Shown here in pieces: positions 16,941 through 25,624 of a DNA stretch of 64,000 nt. Both the position numbers and the translations under genes were made by a program. How positions within the stretch are numbered: the first letter of the stretch is position 1; every line of letters starts with the position of its first letter. Below the pieces are notes generated by a model. The model saw only the letters and a program-made list of their open reading frames with translations, was not told where the DNA came from and searched no databases. Source of the DNA: Vulcanimicrobiota bacterium (GTDB lineage: Bacteria; Vulcanimicrobiota; Vulcanimicrobiia; Vulcanimicrobiales; Vulcanimicrobiaceae); NCBI GenBank assembly GCA_003161435.1, contig PMOS01000008.1, positions 1-64,000 of the forward strand, in the 5' to 3' direction.

Positions 16941-19900
16941 ATGCCATCTCTCCCCCGACTCGCCGTCGCCGCGTCGCTTCTCGCCGCGGCGCTTCCCTGT
17001 AACCCCCTACCGTCCGCCGCCGCCGCGCCCGACCGGCCGTCCGCGACGGTTCGACGGCCCGCGCCCAAGGCGAAGGGGACCCCGGCCCCCGACACGTTCA
17101 CCTTTCGTGCAATCGGCCCGGCCGCGTCGGGTGGTCGCGTCAGCGCGGTCGCCGGCAGCAATCGCGACGACCGGCTGTACTACGTCGGCGGCGCGGGCGG
17201 CGGCGTGTTCAAGTCGATCGACGGGGGGACGTCGTTTCAACCCGCGTGGAACGGGCCGCACTTCGGCGCGATCGGGGCGATCGCCGTCGCGCCGAGCGAC
17301 GCGAACGTCGTGTGGGCGGGCACCGGCGAAGCAAACCCGCGCAACGACGTCTCGTACGGCGACGGCGTGTGGCGCTCGCGCGACGGCGGCAAACACTGGA
17401 CGCATGCGGGGCTCGACGACACTGCGCTGATCTCGAAGATCCTGGTCGACCCGACGAATCCGAACCGCGCGCTCGTCGGCGCGCTCGGCAACCCATGGAA
17501 AGACAGCACCGCGCGCGGCGTCTATCGGACCGTCGACGGCGGGCGCACGTGGACGAAGACGCTCTTCGTCGGACCGGCCAGCGGTGCCGCCGACCTGGCG
17601 TGGAACCCGAAGTATCCGCAGACGGTCTTCGCGGCGATCTGGCAATTCCGGCGACAGCCGTGGATCGCCACCAGCGGCGGAGCCCAGGACGGGCTCTACC
17701 GTTCGCGCGACGGCGGTCGCAACTGGGCGAAGATCGAGGGACGCGGTTTCCCGACCGGCCTGCTCGGGCGCATCGGCGTCGCGATCGCGCCGAGCGATCC
17801 GCGCCGCGTGTACGCGGTCGTGCAGTCGAAGCAAGGCACGGTGTGGCGCTCGGACGACGGCGGCGACAGTTGGCGCAAGATGTCCGACAATACGCTGCCC
17901 GAGCAGCGCCCGTTCTACTTCAGCCATCTTGCGGTGGACCCGGCCAACGCGAACCGCGTGATCTCGCTCTCGATGTACATGACCGTCTCCAAAAACGGCG
18001 GCAGAACGTGGAAGCATCTCGAGGGCAACCTGCATCCGGACAACCACGCGATCTGGTGGTCGTCCGATGGCCGGCGCATCATCGAGGGCAACGACGGCGG
18101 TGTCGTGCTGAGCCGCAACGGCGGTGCGTCGTGGGGCTTCTTGGACCGGCTGCCGATCGGCCAGGTCTATCACGTCGGCTTCGACGATCAGAAACCGTAC
18201 ACGATCTGCGGCGGCTTTCAGGACAACAGCTCGTGGTGCGCGCCGACGACCGCGCGCAACGGGACGGGTTTGATGAACCGCGACTGGTTCGCGATCGCCG
18301 GCGGCGACGGGATGTTCGCGATCCCCGATCCGGTCGACCCCACCTTGATCTGGACGAACACGCAAGACGGCGTGCTTGGCATCTACGACAGCAAGGCACG
18401 GCAGAGCATCGACGTCTCGCCGTATCCGCGCGACGTCTTCACCTCGACCACCTCGCTCGCGCGTTCGCCGTACCGCTTCAACTGGAACGCGCCGCTGGCG
18501 TTCGCGCCGCAGGACGGGCACGTCGCGTACTTCGGCGGCAACGTGATCTTCAAGACGACCGACCGCGGCCGGCATTGGACGCCGATCAGCCCCGACCTCA
18601 CCCGCAACGAGAAGCAACACCAGGTCGCGTCGGGCGGCGCGATCACGCTCGACGTGTCGGGTGCCGAATACTACGACACGACGCTGGCCATCGCGCCGTC
18701 GCCCAAAGATGCCGGCACGATCTGGGCCGGCACCGACGACGGCCTGGTGCAGCTCACCCGCGACGGTGGCGCGCACTGGACCGCGGTGACGCCGCGCGGC
18801 TGGCCGAGATACGGTCGCGTCGAAGAGATCGACGCGAGCACATTCGCGGGAGGAACCGCGTTCGTGCAACTCGACCGGCACGATCTCGGCGACGACACGC
18901 CGTACGCGTACGTCACCGACGACTACGGCGCGAGCTGGCGCGCGATCGCGTCGAACCTGCCGTCGAACGCGCCGGTGCGCGTCGTGCGACAAGATCTGCG
19001 CGACGTGAACATGCTCTACGCGGGGACCGAGAACGGTTTGTGGGTTTCATACGACCGCGGCGGGCGATGGGAGCGGGTGAAGGCGGGGCTGCCGGTCGTG
19101 CCCGTCTACGATCTGCACGTGCAGCCCACGGCGAACGATCTGTTGCTCGCGACACACGGCCGCGGCTTCTTCGTGCTAGACGACGCGACGCCGCTGCAAC
19201 AGCTCGCGGTCGCGCGCGGGCGCGACGTCACGCTGTTTCCGATTCGCGCCGCGACGCTGTGGTCGTCGTTCCCGTCGGTCGAAGCCGGCGACGGGAACTC
19301 GCTGCCGTCGAACCAGTTCGCCGCGCCCAACGCGCCGTCGGGAGCGGTCGTCACGTTCTATCAGCGCGCCGCCGCCAAACAGCGCCCGTGGCTGGAGATC
19401 CTCGACGCGCAGGGTCACGCCGTGCGCACGCTGCGCGGCTCGTTCCCGACCGACGACGGCCGCAAGTACTTCGTCACCAACGCGATCGGGATCAACCGCC
19501 TGGTGTGGGACGGTTCCGAGGACGGGCCGGCCCGCTGGTACGGCACGAGCTTGCAGAACATGGGACCGATGACAGGCGCCGAGGCGCTGCCCGGACCGTA
19601 CACCGCGCGGCTGCACGTCGACGGCCGCACCTTCGACCAGATGTTCACGCTGGCCGACGACCCCGGCACGTCGTGGACGATCGAGCAGCGCACGGCGCGG
19701 CACGCTTTTCTGGCAACGCTGTTCGGCTGGTTCGACGGGATCGACAAAGCGCTCAACGAGATCGACGCGCGGCTGAAGCAGAAGACGGTGCCGGCCGCGA
19801 CGCGCGCACGGCTGCTCGCGCTGCGCGCCGCCCTGACCTCGAACGCGCTGCACGACGAGGATTCGATCGCGCTGCCGGATCGCATCCGCGAACGGGTCGG

Positions 19901-20147
19901 CGGCCTGGCGGGACAGCTCGGCGGCGCGTTGCAACCACCGTTCGAACAGCATCAGGACGCACTCGACGCGCTGCGGCCCGACGTCGCGCGCGCCTACGCG
20001 CAGATCGCCGACGTGCTCGGCAGCGCCTTCGCGCAACGGCTCGGGATGCGTACGTTCGTTCCGGCGGCGCACGCCATCATCGTCGCGCCGGTGCCGAGGC
20101 CGATGGCCACGCCGACCCCGATGGCGACGCACGCGCCATCATCGTGA
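16941..20147 (+). CDS. Secreted BNR/Asp-box (sortilin-like) beta-propeller protein
   Basis: A 1068-residue exported protein. The ATG at 16941 opens a signal peptide (Leu/Ala core, cleavage near PSAAAAP). From about residue 50 it carries roughly eleven Asp-box/BNR motifs of the SxDGGxxW type (SRDGGKHW, TVDGGRTW, SRDGGRNW, SDDGGDSW, TRDGGAHW and others), spread over residues 85-720 as in VPS10/WD40-like glycosyl-hydrolase-annotated proteins. The last 350 residues form a separate domain with a helical end. No glycosidase catalytic residues can be assigned. It is divergent from the E1-alpha gene, with 88 bases between starts. Confidence 0.8.
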   Translation: MPSLPRLAVAASLLAAALPCNPLPSAAAAPDRPSATVRRPAPKAKGTPAPDTFTFRAIGPAASGGRVSAVAGSNRDDRLYYVGGAGGGVFKSIDGGTSFQPAWNGPHFGAIGAIAVAPSDANVVWAGTGEANPRNDVSYGDGVWRSRDGGKHWTHAGLDDTALISKILVDPTNPNRALVGALGNPWKDSTARGVYRTVDGGRTWTKTLFVGPASGAADLAWNPKYPQTVFAAIWQFRRQPWIATSGGAQDGLYRSRDGGRNWAKIEGRGFPTGLLGRIGVAIAPSDPRRVYAVVQSKQGTVWRSDDGGDSWRKMSDNTLPEQRPFYFSHLAVDPANANRVISLSMYMTVSKNGGRTWKHLEGNLHPDNHAIWWSSDGRRIIEGNDGGVVLSRNGGASWGFLDRLPIGQVYHVGFDDQKPYTICGGFQDNSSWCAPTTARNGTGLMNRDWFAIAGGDGMFAIPDPVDPTLIWTNTQDGVLGIYDSKARQSIDVSPYPRDVFTSTTSLARSPYRFNWNAPLAFAPQDGHVAYFGGNVIFKTTDRGRHWTPISPDLTRNEKQHQVASGGAITLDVSGAEYYDTTLAIAPSPKDAGTIWAGTDDGLVQLTRDGGAHWTAVTPRGWPRYGRVEEIDASTFAGGTAFVQLDRHDLGDDTPYAYVTDDYGASWRAIASNLPSNAPVRVVRQDLRDVNMLYAGTENGLWVSYDRGGRWERVKAGLPVVPVYDLHVQPTANDLLLATHGRGFFVLDDATPLQQLAVARGRDVTLFPIRAATLWSSFPSVEAGDGNSLPSNQFAAPNAPSGAVVTFYQRAAAKQRPWLEILDAQGHAVRTLRGSFPTDDGRKYFVTNAIGINRLVWDGSEDGPARWYGTSLQNMGPMTGAEALPGPYTARLHVDGRTFDQMFTLADDPGTSWTIEQRTARHAFLATLFGWFDGIDKALNEIDARLKQKTVPAATRARLLALRAALTSNALHDEDSIALPDRIRERVGGLAGQLGGALQPPFEQHQDALDALRPDVARAYAQIADVLGSAFAQRLGMRTFVPAAHAIIVAPVPRPMATPTPMATHAPSS

Positions 20148-20722
20148 TGGAAACGCGCAAGCCGTACGACATCGACTCGCTGACCGACATCGCGTTGCGC
20201 GTCTTCGCCGAACGCGGCTATGATGGCGCGTCGATGGACGATGTCGCGCGCGCAGCAGGGATCACCAAAGCATCGATCTACCATCACGTCAGCGGCAAGG
20301 AGGCGCTGCTCGAGCGCGGCCTGGGCCGCGCGCTCGACGCGCTGTTCGCGATTCTCGACGAACCTGCGGCGCGCGAAGGATCCGCCGGCGAACGACTGCG
20401 CGTCATCATCGCGCGCGTCGCCGAGACGACGCTGCACCTGTTGCCTGAGCTCACGGTTCTGTTCCGCGTGCACGGCGCATCGCGCAGCGAGCGCAACGCG
20501 GTCGAACGGCGCCGCGCCTTCGACCGTCACGTCACCGCGATCATCGCGCAGGCGCAGCGCGATGGTGACCTGCGCACCGACCTCGACCCGCGGCTCGTCG
20601 CCCGCCTCATCTTCGGCATGTCGAACTCCGTCGTCGAATGGTATCGCAGCGGCTCGCTCACCCACGAAGCGATCGCCCGCGCGATCGTCGCCATAACCTT
20701 CGAAGGCATCAGGCGTCGCTAA
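20147..20722 (+). CDS. TetR/AcrR family transcriptional regulator
   Basis: A 191-residue repressor-type protein. The N-terminal helix-turn-helix is typical: ALRVFAERGYDGASMDDVARAAG followed by ITKASIYHHVSGKEALL (residues 13-52). The rest is a helical ligand-binding domain with a TetR_C-like end (FGMSNSVVEWYRSG). The ATG at 20147 overlaps the preceding stop (TGATG); a GTG one codon upstream is also in frame. It is probably cotranscribed with the BNR protein. Its target is unknown. Confidence 0.85.
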   Translation: METRKPYDIDSLTDIALRVFAERGYDGASMDDVARAAGITKASIYHHVSGKEALLERGLGRALDALFAILDEPAAREGSAGERLRVIIARVAETTLHLLPELTVLFRVHGASRSERNAVERRRAFDRHVTAIIAQAQRDGDLRTDLDPRLVARLIFGMSNSVVEWYRSGSLTHEAIARAIVAITFEGIRRR

Positions 20723-20729
20723 CGACGTC

Positions 20730-20794
20730 ATCCTGAGCTCGTCGAAGGATAGCGGTGCCCTGCGTTCGTCGTTTCAGCTCGTCGAAGAAACGAC
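20730..20794. repeat. Pair of hairpin repeats with a shared 11-base core between convergent genes
   Basis: Two inverted repeats carry the same core AGCTCGTCGAA. Copy 1 (20730-20750) has arms ATCCT/AGGAT; copy 2 (20768-20794) has arms GTCGTTTC/GAAACGAC, a perfect 8-base stem. The core is kept while the arms differ with compensating changes, which points to selection on the fold. The site lies between the TetR stop (20722) and the XRE stop (20804), so it could act as a two-way terminator. There is no T tract. CATCCTGAGC...GTCGAAGGAT elements are known as dispersed intergenic repeats in many soil genomes. Confidence 0.6.
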
Positions 20795-20803
20795 AATCGT
20801 CCC

Positions 20804-21100
20804 CTACGGTGTCTCGTGCTCGTCGATGAGCAGCGAGATGCGTCGCTCGAGCGCTGCGACGCGTCGCGTCAGCGAATCGTCGCTTTCACGATCGCGGTCG
20901 CCGCCGACGGCGAGGTACCACGCCGTCGCGCCGAGCTCTTGGGCGAGACGTAATCCGATCACGAAGCTCGCGATCTTCGTTTGGCCGCTCTCCATTTGGC
21001 GGATCGCGCCCTCGGTGACGCCGACCCGGTAGGCCAGCTGCGAGCAGTTGAGCCCGCGAGCGAGGCGAAGCCGCCGCAGTCTCCGGCCGAAACGCTCCAC
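20804..21100 (-). CDS. XRE-family helix-turn-helix protein
   Basis: A 98-residue protein. The first 60 residues are a Cro/C1-type HTH: FGRRLRRLRLARGLNCSQLA, then VGVTEGAIRQMESGQTKIAS. The tail is predicted helical with a Leu heptad pattern (SLTRRVAALERRISLL), likely for dimerisation. The start is GTG at 21100, with no strong ribosome-binding site. It lies 27 bases downstream of a 62-residue frame on the same strand, and the two may be an operon of the antitoxin-like kind. The target is unknown. Confidence 0.72.
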   Translation of the reverse strand: MERFGRRLRRLRLARGLNCSQLAYRVGVTEGAIRQMESGQTKIASFVIGLRLAQELGATAWYLAVGGDRDRESDDSLTRRVAALERRISLLIDEHETP

Positions 21101-21127
21101 CCCGAACCGAGCGCCGCCGCTGTCGGG

Positions 21128-21316
21128 CTAGCGCCTCGGGTCGGGTGGGACGACGCCGCTAGCCGGGTAGCCGCGCACGTCGAAGCGCGCCAGGATCCAC
21201 GGCCGGAGCATCGCGCGGTCTTCGCGCGGCAGGCGTTCGATATCGCGCTGCACCTCCTCGAGGCTGGCGGCGCCGGTGGCAGGGCGCTCGGGGCGGAGAC
21301 GATCGCGCGGTTCCAT
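21128..21316 (-). CDS. Small hypothetical protein, 62 aa
   Basis: The frame runs from ATG 21316 to TAG 21128. The product is charged and helical, with ASLEEVQRDIERLPREDRAMLRPWI in the middle, a pattern seen in small addiction-module components and in N-terminal helices of short regulators (an LxxLPxxxRxxL type motif). No membrane segment or signal is present. It precedes the XRE gene by 27 bases. Homology is not certain; coding quality and operon position are the support. Confidence 0.45.
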   Translation of the reverse strand: MEPRDRLRPERPATGAASLEEVQRDIERLPREDRAMLRPWILARFDVRGYPASGVVPPDPRR

Positions 21317-21425
21317 GGGACGCGGGCACTTACGGCCTCCAGCATCGAACACCTGTTCGATTAGAGGCAAGATAGCGCCGCGGCCCGAGTCTCTGACGGG
21401 CGGTCGGCTGGGTACGGTCCGGAGG

Positions 21426-22808
21426 ATGGTTGAGGAGCGGCGCGAGCTGTGCGTGATCGGCGCGGGGACGGCGGGTTTTGCGGCGGCGGAGGCGGCGCGC
21501 GCCGCGGGTCGCGACGTCCTGTTGATCACCGGCGACGAGGAGCTGGGCGGCACGTGCATCTTGCGGGGATGCATGCCGGCCAAGGCGGTGCTGGCGGCGA
21601 CGCAGCTCGAGGGTGAGGTCGAAAAGGCGCACGAGCTCGGCGTCGAGACGACGGCGGTCCACGTCGACTTGCCGGCGATCATCAGACGCAAGCGCGCGCT
21701 GGTCGACTACTTCGCGCAAGATCGCCTGCACGAGCTCGAGAGCTATCCGCTCGTCCGCGGCGACGCGCGCTTCGTCGCGCCCGACGCGATCGTCGTGCGC
21801 GGCCGGCGCATCGTCGCGGAGCGCTTCGTCATCGCGACGGGCGCGTCGACGACCGCGCCGCCGATCGCGGGACTCGACGGTGTCCCGAGCGTCACGAGCG
21901 CCGACGTGATGGAGATGACGCGGGCTCCGCGCAGCGTCGCAATCGTCGGCGGCGGTCCGATCGGCTGCGCGTTCGCGCAATTCTTCGCGCGGTTGGGAAC
22001 GACGGTGACGCTCTTTCAGGATGCGCCCGAGGTGCTGCGAAACGACGACCCCGACGTTGGGCGTGCCGTCCGCGAGGCGATCGAGCGCGACGGCGTCACG
22101 GTCGTGCTCGATGCGGAGGTGCGACAAGCGAAGCGCGACGGCGACGCAACGGTGCTGGTGGCCGAAACACCGCGCGGCGAGAGCACTGCACGCTGCGACG
22201 TCATCGTGCTCGCGACGAATCGCCGACCGCGCGTCGATGCGCTCAACCTTTCGGCCGGCGCGGTCGACGCCGATTCGATCCGCGGCGTCGTTGTCGACGC
22301 AACCTTGCGCAGCGTCTCGAACCCGCGCGTGTACGCAGCGGGCGACGTGCTCGGCCGTCGCGCGCTCGTGCACAGCGCCGCCTACGCGGGGCGCCTCGCG
22401 GCGACGAACGCGTTCGCCGGCGCACCGCTCGACGCGCAATGGGATCGCTGGGAGGCGCACGCGTTGTTCACGCAGCCTCAGGTCGCGGTCGCGGGGCTCA
22501 CCGAGCGACAGTGCCGCGAGCGCGGCATCGAGGTGCGCGTCGCAACGCTTCCGGCCGGCGAGGTGGGCAAGGCGCTGGTTTCCGACCAGACCGAGGGCTT
22601 TGTGAAGATGCTCGTGCGCCCGGACGGCCGCGTGGTCGGGATCGCCATGGTCCTGGACGACGCGATCGATCTCGCCGGCGAGGCGATCGCGTTGCTCGAT
22701 CGCGGCGCGACCGCGCGCGAGATCGCCGAGATGCCGCACCTCCACCCGACGATGAGCGAGCTGCTGGCGCGCGTCGCCGAGCGGCTATGTTCGTCTACGG
22801 CACGGTGA
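21426..22808 (+). CDS. Flavin-dependent pyridine nucleotide-disulfide reductase (dihydrolipoamide/mercuric reductase-like)
   Basis: A 460-residue FAD protein of the class I disulfide reductases. GAGTAG (residues 12-17) binds FAD. The redox-active pair is in GGTCILRGCMPAK (Cys-x4-Cys, near residues 44-49); the second dinucleotide fold is VGGGPIGCAFAQ; and YAAGDVLG contacts the flavin. The C-terminal dimerisation domain has HLHPTMSE, matching the His-Pro-Thr of the lipoamide dehydrogenase active site. It could serve as E3 for a 2-oxo acid complex, but no other complex gene adjoins. The ATG at 21426 sits directly behind GGAGG; GTG 21453 is possible. Confidence 0.82.
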   Translation: MVEERRELCVIGAGTAGFAAAEAARAAGRDVLLITGDEELGGTCILRGCMPAKAVLAATQLEGEVEKAHELGVETTAVHVDLPAIIRRKRALVDYFAQDRLHELESYPLVRGDARFVAPDAIVVRGRRIVAERFVIATGASTTAPPIAGLDGVPSVTSADVMEMTRAPRSVAIVGGGPIGCAFAQFFARLGTTVTLFQDAPEVLRNDDPDVGRAVREAIERDGVTVVLDAEVRQAKRDGDATVLVAETPRGESTARCDVIVLATNRRPRVDALNLSAGAVDADSIRGVVVDATLRSVSNPRVYAAGDVLGRRALVHSAAYAGRLAATNAFAGAPLDAQWDRWEAHALFTQPQVAVAGLTERQCRERGIEVRVATLPAGEVGKALVSDQTEGFVKMLVRPDGRVVGIAMVLDDAIDLAGEAIALLDRGATAREIAEMPHLHPTMSELLARVAERLCSSTAR

Positions 22809-23898
22809 ACGGAACCGGATCGCTCACGACCGGTCCGGTCGCGACGCTCACTTGCACTTGGGTGGGCGTTGCCGGCCACGCGCCGCCGGCCGGGGGCGCG
22901 GTAGGGACCGTGAACGCGATCGCGGTGTCGGTCCAGCTCACGATGTTCGCGGCCGGGACAACCGCTCCGTCGAAAAGCAGGCACGAGTCGGGCGGGTTCG
23001 GCGCGCCGAAACCGGCACCGCTGGCCGTGCAACTGCCGCCTGCCGCGGCATGGCTCGGAGCGATGCGGTAGATCTGCGGGCGCGGAGCGACGACGAGCTT
23101 TCCGCCGACGTATGCCGCTTGTCCCAGACCCATGAGCAGCACCAACGCCGAGCCGACATCGGGCAGGCCGCGAACGAAGCCGCCGGCGGCGAGCAAGAGC
23201 TGGGTGTCGCTCAAGAATGCACCGGCTGCGACGAGCGTCCAAAGAACGACCTGGAACCGCGTGAGGTCGACGCGCCCGTCGTCGGTCATGACGAGCCATT
23301 TCGGCGAGAGGTCGGGGTCCTTATCTTTTGCGAGCGTGTTCTTGCGCAGCGTGCCGCTCGCGAGCTGCGAGCGCGTGATGCCCGCTGCGGCAACCAACGA
23401 TGTGACCGAGAATCCGAGCAGCAGCAGCACCGAGCCGGGAAAGTCGATCGGGATCAGCGGGTTCGTCCCGATCGCTGCCGTGCTCGCGACGTTCGCCGGC
23501 GCAGGGCTCGCCGGCGGCGTGGGAGTCGGCGCCGGAGCTGGGCTCGAGGACGAGGGCGGCGGACAGACGCTGCCGGGATGCGCGCACCATTGCACGTCCT
23601 GAGCGTAGATCGTGCTGAACGAGAAGAGCACGATGTACGTCCAGAACAGCGTTTGCGTTTTCGAGAGGCTCAGCTTCCCGTCGTCGCCCGCGCCGATCGC
23701 GACGGGATTCACGCTGCCCGTCACGGCGATGGAGAAGAAAAAGGCCAACAACAGGACGAGCAGTCCCCACTGATACGGAGGCCACGCCCCGGGGATCGCG
23801 GGACCACGCGCAAGCCCGGCGACGATCTGGTATCCGAGCACCAGGACCAGCAGCGTCGTCAGCAGCCAGCCGGTAAACGAGAGGCTCTTCTTATCCAC
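22795..23898 (-). CDS. Membrane protein with C-terminal IPT/TIG-like domain
   Basis: A 367-residue protein I cannot assign to a known family. Two hydrophobic segments near the front (about 10-30 and 45-63) are followed by a third near LFWTYIVLFSF, then a Pro/Ser/Ala linker (about 110-140), two or three more segments (around 155-175, 220-240 and 245-265), and a final soluble domain. That domain (PQIYRIAPSHAAAGGSCTASGAGFG to VPFTVP) looks like an immunoglobulin-like IPT/TIG fold. It ends inside the end of the convergent reductase gene (14-base overlap). Confidence 0.65.
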   Translation of the reverse strand: MDKKSLSFTGWLLTTLLVLVLGYQIVAGLARGPAIPGAWPPYQWGLLVLLLAFFFSIAVTGSVNPVAIGAGDDGKLSLSKTQTLFWTYIVLFSFSTIYAQDVQWCAHPGSVCPPPSSSSPAPAPTPTPPASPAPANVASTAAIGTNPLIPIDFPGSVLLLLGFSVTSLVAAAGITRSQLASGTLRKNTLAKDKDPDLSPKWLVMTDDGRVDLTRFQVVLWTLVAAGAFLSDTQLLLAAGGFVRGLPDVGSALVLLMGLGQAAYVGGKLVVAPRPQIYRIAPSHAAAGGSCTASGAGFGAPNPPDSCLLFDGAVVPAANIVSWTDTAIAFTVPTAPPAGGAWPATPTQVQVSVATGPVVSDPVPFTVP

Positions 23899-24003
23899 AA
23901 TACGTCACCCCGAATGGACGTTGTCCGAGCGCTGTCGCCCGGCTTACGGAGATCTGGTCGTTACGCCCTGCCGTGAGAGCGAGCAGTTGAGTCCGGGACT
24001 TGT

Positions 24004-24033
24004 TGCTCTCGACGTGACGAAGAGGGTATACTC
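24004..24033 (+). promoter_or_regulatory. Sigma-70-type promoter of the diiron protein gene
   Basis: TTGCTC (24004-24009), an 18-base spacer and TATACT (24028-24033) precede the ATG at 24072 by 38 bases. The same hexamer pair with a 17-base spacer occurs before 30930, which supports this as the housekeeping promoter form of the organism. A GGTAGGGAG ribosome-binding site follows at about 24053-24061. Confidence 0.6.
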
Positions 24034-24071
24034 TGGTCCTGACCGACCGTTTGGTAGGGAGAACATTCACG

Positions 24072-25115
24072 ATGGCCATGACCGCTTCGAATCAGAACCA
24101 GCTCGTCGTCCCGGCCGACGGCTTCGCGCCGTTCCCGGAGGTTCCGCAGCCCAACATCTTTCCGATGGAGTGGCGCGTCGAGACGCCGAAATTGGCCGAG
24201 CTGTACGAACGGGCGAAGCGGCACGTCTGGAACCCGTCGGACTTCGCGTGGGACACGCTGCGGGCCGAGGATTTCACCGAAGAGCAACGGCTGGGGATCA
24301 TGTACTGGTACGCGGTGCTGGCGAACTTCGACGGTTCGGGGCCGGCGGTGTTCGCCAAAGCGACGATCCACGCGTTCGAGACGCATCAGGAAGACCCGAT
24401 CCGCAAGTGTTTCTTCTCGATCACGCACGACGAGATGAACCACGAGGAAGTCTGCCAGCGCGCGATCCAGACGCTGGTCCCCGGCGGCCCGATGGACTTC
24501 GAAGCGACCAGCGACTTGGCGAAAGCGGCCCAGAACAACATCGGCTGGCTGTACCACAACGGCGGCCGCTATTGGTCCGGCTATAGCGCGTCGCTCGCGA
24601 AGTATCCGCTGAGCGTGCTGTTCACGTCGTTCATGATGGGCGAGGTCGCGTCGTCGACGCTGTTCTTCGGGATGTCGAAGAAGGCGACGCATCCGCTGTT
24701 CAAAGAGATCTTCAAGAAGGTCGGTCAAGACGAAGCGCGCCACCTCGCGATCTGCCTGACCGTGCTCGAACGCGATTGGCCCGGCTTGAGCGACGAGTAC
24801 AAGACAATGATCACCAAGCAACTTCGCGCGGGCTTCGTCTTCTTGAGCATGATCCTGTGGGAGCCGCCGAATCAGTTCTGGGACATCCCCGACTACTTTT
24901 TGCCGAACCACCGCGTGCTCGTGCAGCACGCACGTGACGCCGGCCTGGGCGTGCTGACGTACGACGAGCAGGCCGAGAACTGGAAGACCGCGTTGGCGCG
25001 CGTGCGCGCGATCGTCGGCGAATGGGGAATCGAGTTCCCGGCGATTCCCGAGCTCGATCTCGACGGCGTCGACGTCGGCCACATCGGGCCCGAGGACATC
25101 ATCCCGGTCTTCTGA
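24072..25115 (+). CDS. Ferritin-like diiron protein
   Basis: A 347-residue helical protein with a four-helix diiron signature: Glu in HAFETHQ, the first ExxH in THDEMNHEE, Glu in MMGEVASS, and a second ExxH in GQDEARH. This resembles the R2/R2-like oxidase and ferritin-like superfamily, which activates oxygen at a two-metal centre in the cytoplasm. The function (oxidase, oxygenase or desaturase-like) cannot be fixed from sequence. It is monocistronic with its own good promoter and ribosome-binding site. It is not an obvious ribonucleotide reductase: no R1 gene is near and the C-terminal tail is different. Confidence 0.7.
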   Translation: MAMTASNQNQLVVPADGFAPFPEVPQPNIFPMEWRVETPKLAELYERAKRHVWNPSDFAWDTLRAEDFTEEQRLGIMYWYAVLANFDGSGPAVFAKATIHAFETHQEDPIRKCFFSITHDEMNHEEVCQRAIQTLVPGGPMDFEATSDLAKAAQNNIGWLYHNGGRYWSGYSASLAKYPLSVLFTSFMMGEVASSTLFFGMSKKATHPLFKEIFKKVGQDEARHLAICLTVLERDWPGLSDEYKTMITKQLRAGFVFLSMILWEPPNQFWDIPDYFLPNHRVLVQHARDAGLGVLTYDEQAENWKTALARVRAIVGEWGIEFPAIPELDLDGVDVGHIGPEDIIPVF

Positions 25116-25153
25116 CCTTGCGATCTCGCGCGGCGTGGCGCGCCGGTCGTAAC

Positions 25154-25609
25154 CTACTGCGTGGGGCGTATGGCGAGCACGACCGCTACGACGATCGTTG
25201 CGAGGATCGGGAAGAACACGCGCAGCGTCCGCGCCGGCGGAATGCGGTGCGTCATCCCGCGGGCCAGCTCGATCTGACGATCCGTCGTCCAGGCGACGAA
25301 CCACGCGACCTCGGCCATGATGAGAAACACCAGCGCGATCGTCGTGCGACCTTCGTCGGGCGGCGGTCGGGTAGCGACGGCGGTGCACAAGACCGTCATG
25401 ACCGCGACCAGCACGGCCGGCGGGAGCCATAGCCAGCGGCGTGCTCCGAGCCGGCGCGGGCGGCCGTCGATCCGCAAGCCGAGCGGGACGCGCTTGGGTG
25501 CGGTCGGATAGCGCCGCGCGACGTACCAAAACAGCGCGACGATCGCGGCGATCGCGATGCCGACCGCGACCGGCAGCATGACCGGCCCGACGACGTCCTC
25601 GATCGTCAC
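25154..25609 (-). CDS. Small polytopic membrane protein (DUF1648-like)
   Basis: A 151-residue protein with four hydrophobic segments (about 9-29, 58-78, 88-105 and 128-146). The loop after the first helix, TAPKRVPLGLRIDGRPRR, resembles the DUF1648/SdpI-type motif in which a short loop carries an xVPxxxxxxGxP pattern. No enzymatic motif is visible. It begins 15 bases after the stop of the secreted protein upstream (25625-26104), so the two are probably one transcript. Function unknown. Confidence 0.6.
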   Translation of the reverse strand: MTIEDVVGPVMLPVAVGIAIAAIVALFWYVARRYPTAPKRVPLGLRIDGRPRRLGARRWLWLPPAVLVAVMTVLCTAVATRPPPDEGRTTIALVFLIMAEVAWFVAWTTDRQIELARGMTHRIPPARTLRVFFPILATIVVAVVLAIRPTQ

Positions 25610-25624
25610 GCGGCTATGCGTCGC

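Noticed and set aside
17007-18992. 661-codon open frame on the minus strand inside the BNR-protein gene
   Set aside because: Arg/Asp/Val-rich shadow translation typical of antisense frames in GC-rich genes; no domain pattern, whereas the plus-strand frame has a signal peptide and eleven Asp-box repeats.
17246-20146. Very long open frame leading into the TetR gene on the plus strand
   Set aside because: Only the last 191 codons resemble a protein family; the upstream part is an out-of-frame shadow of the BNR gene.
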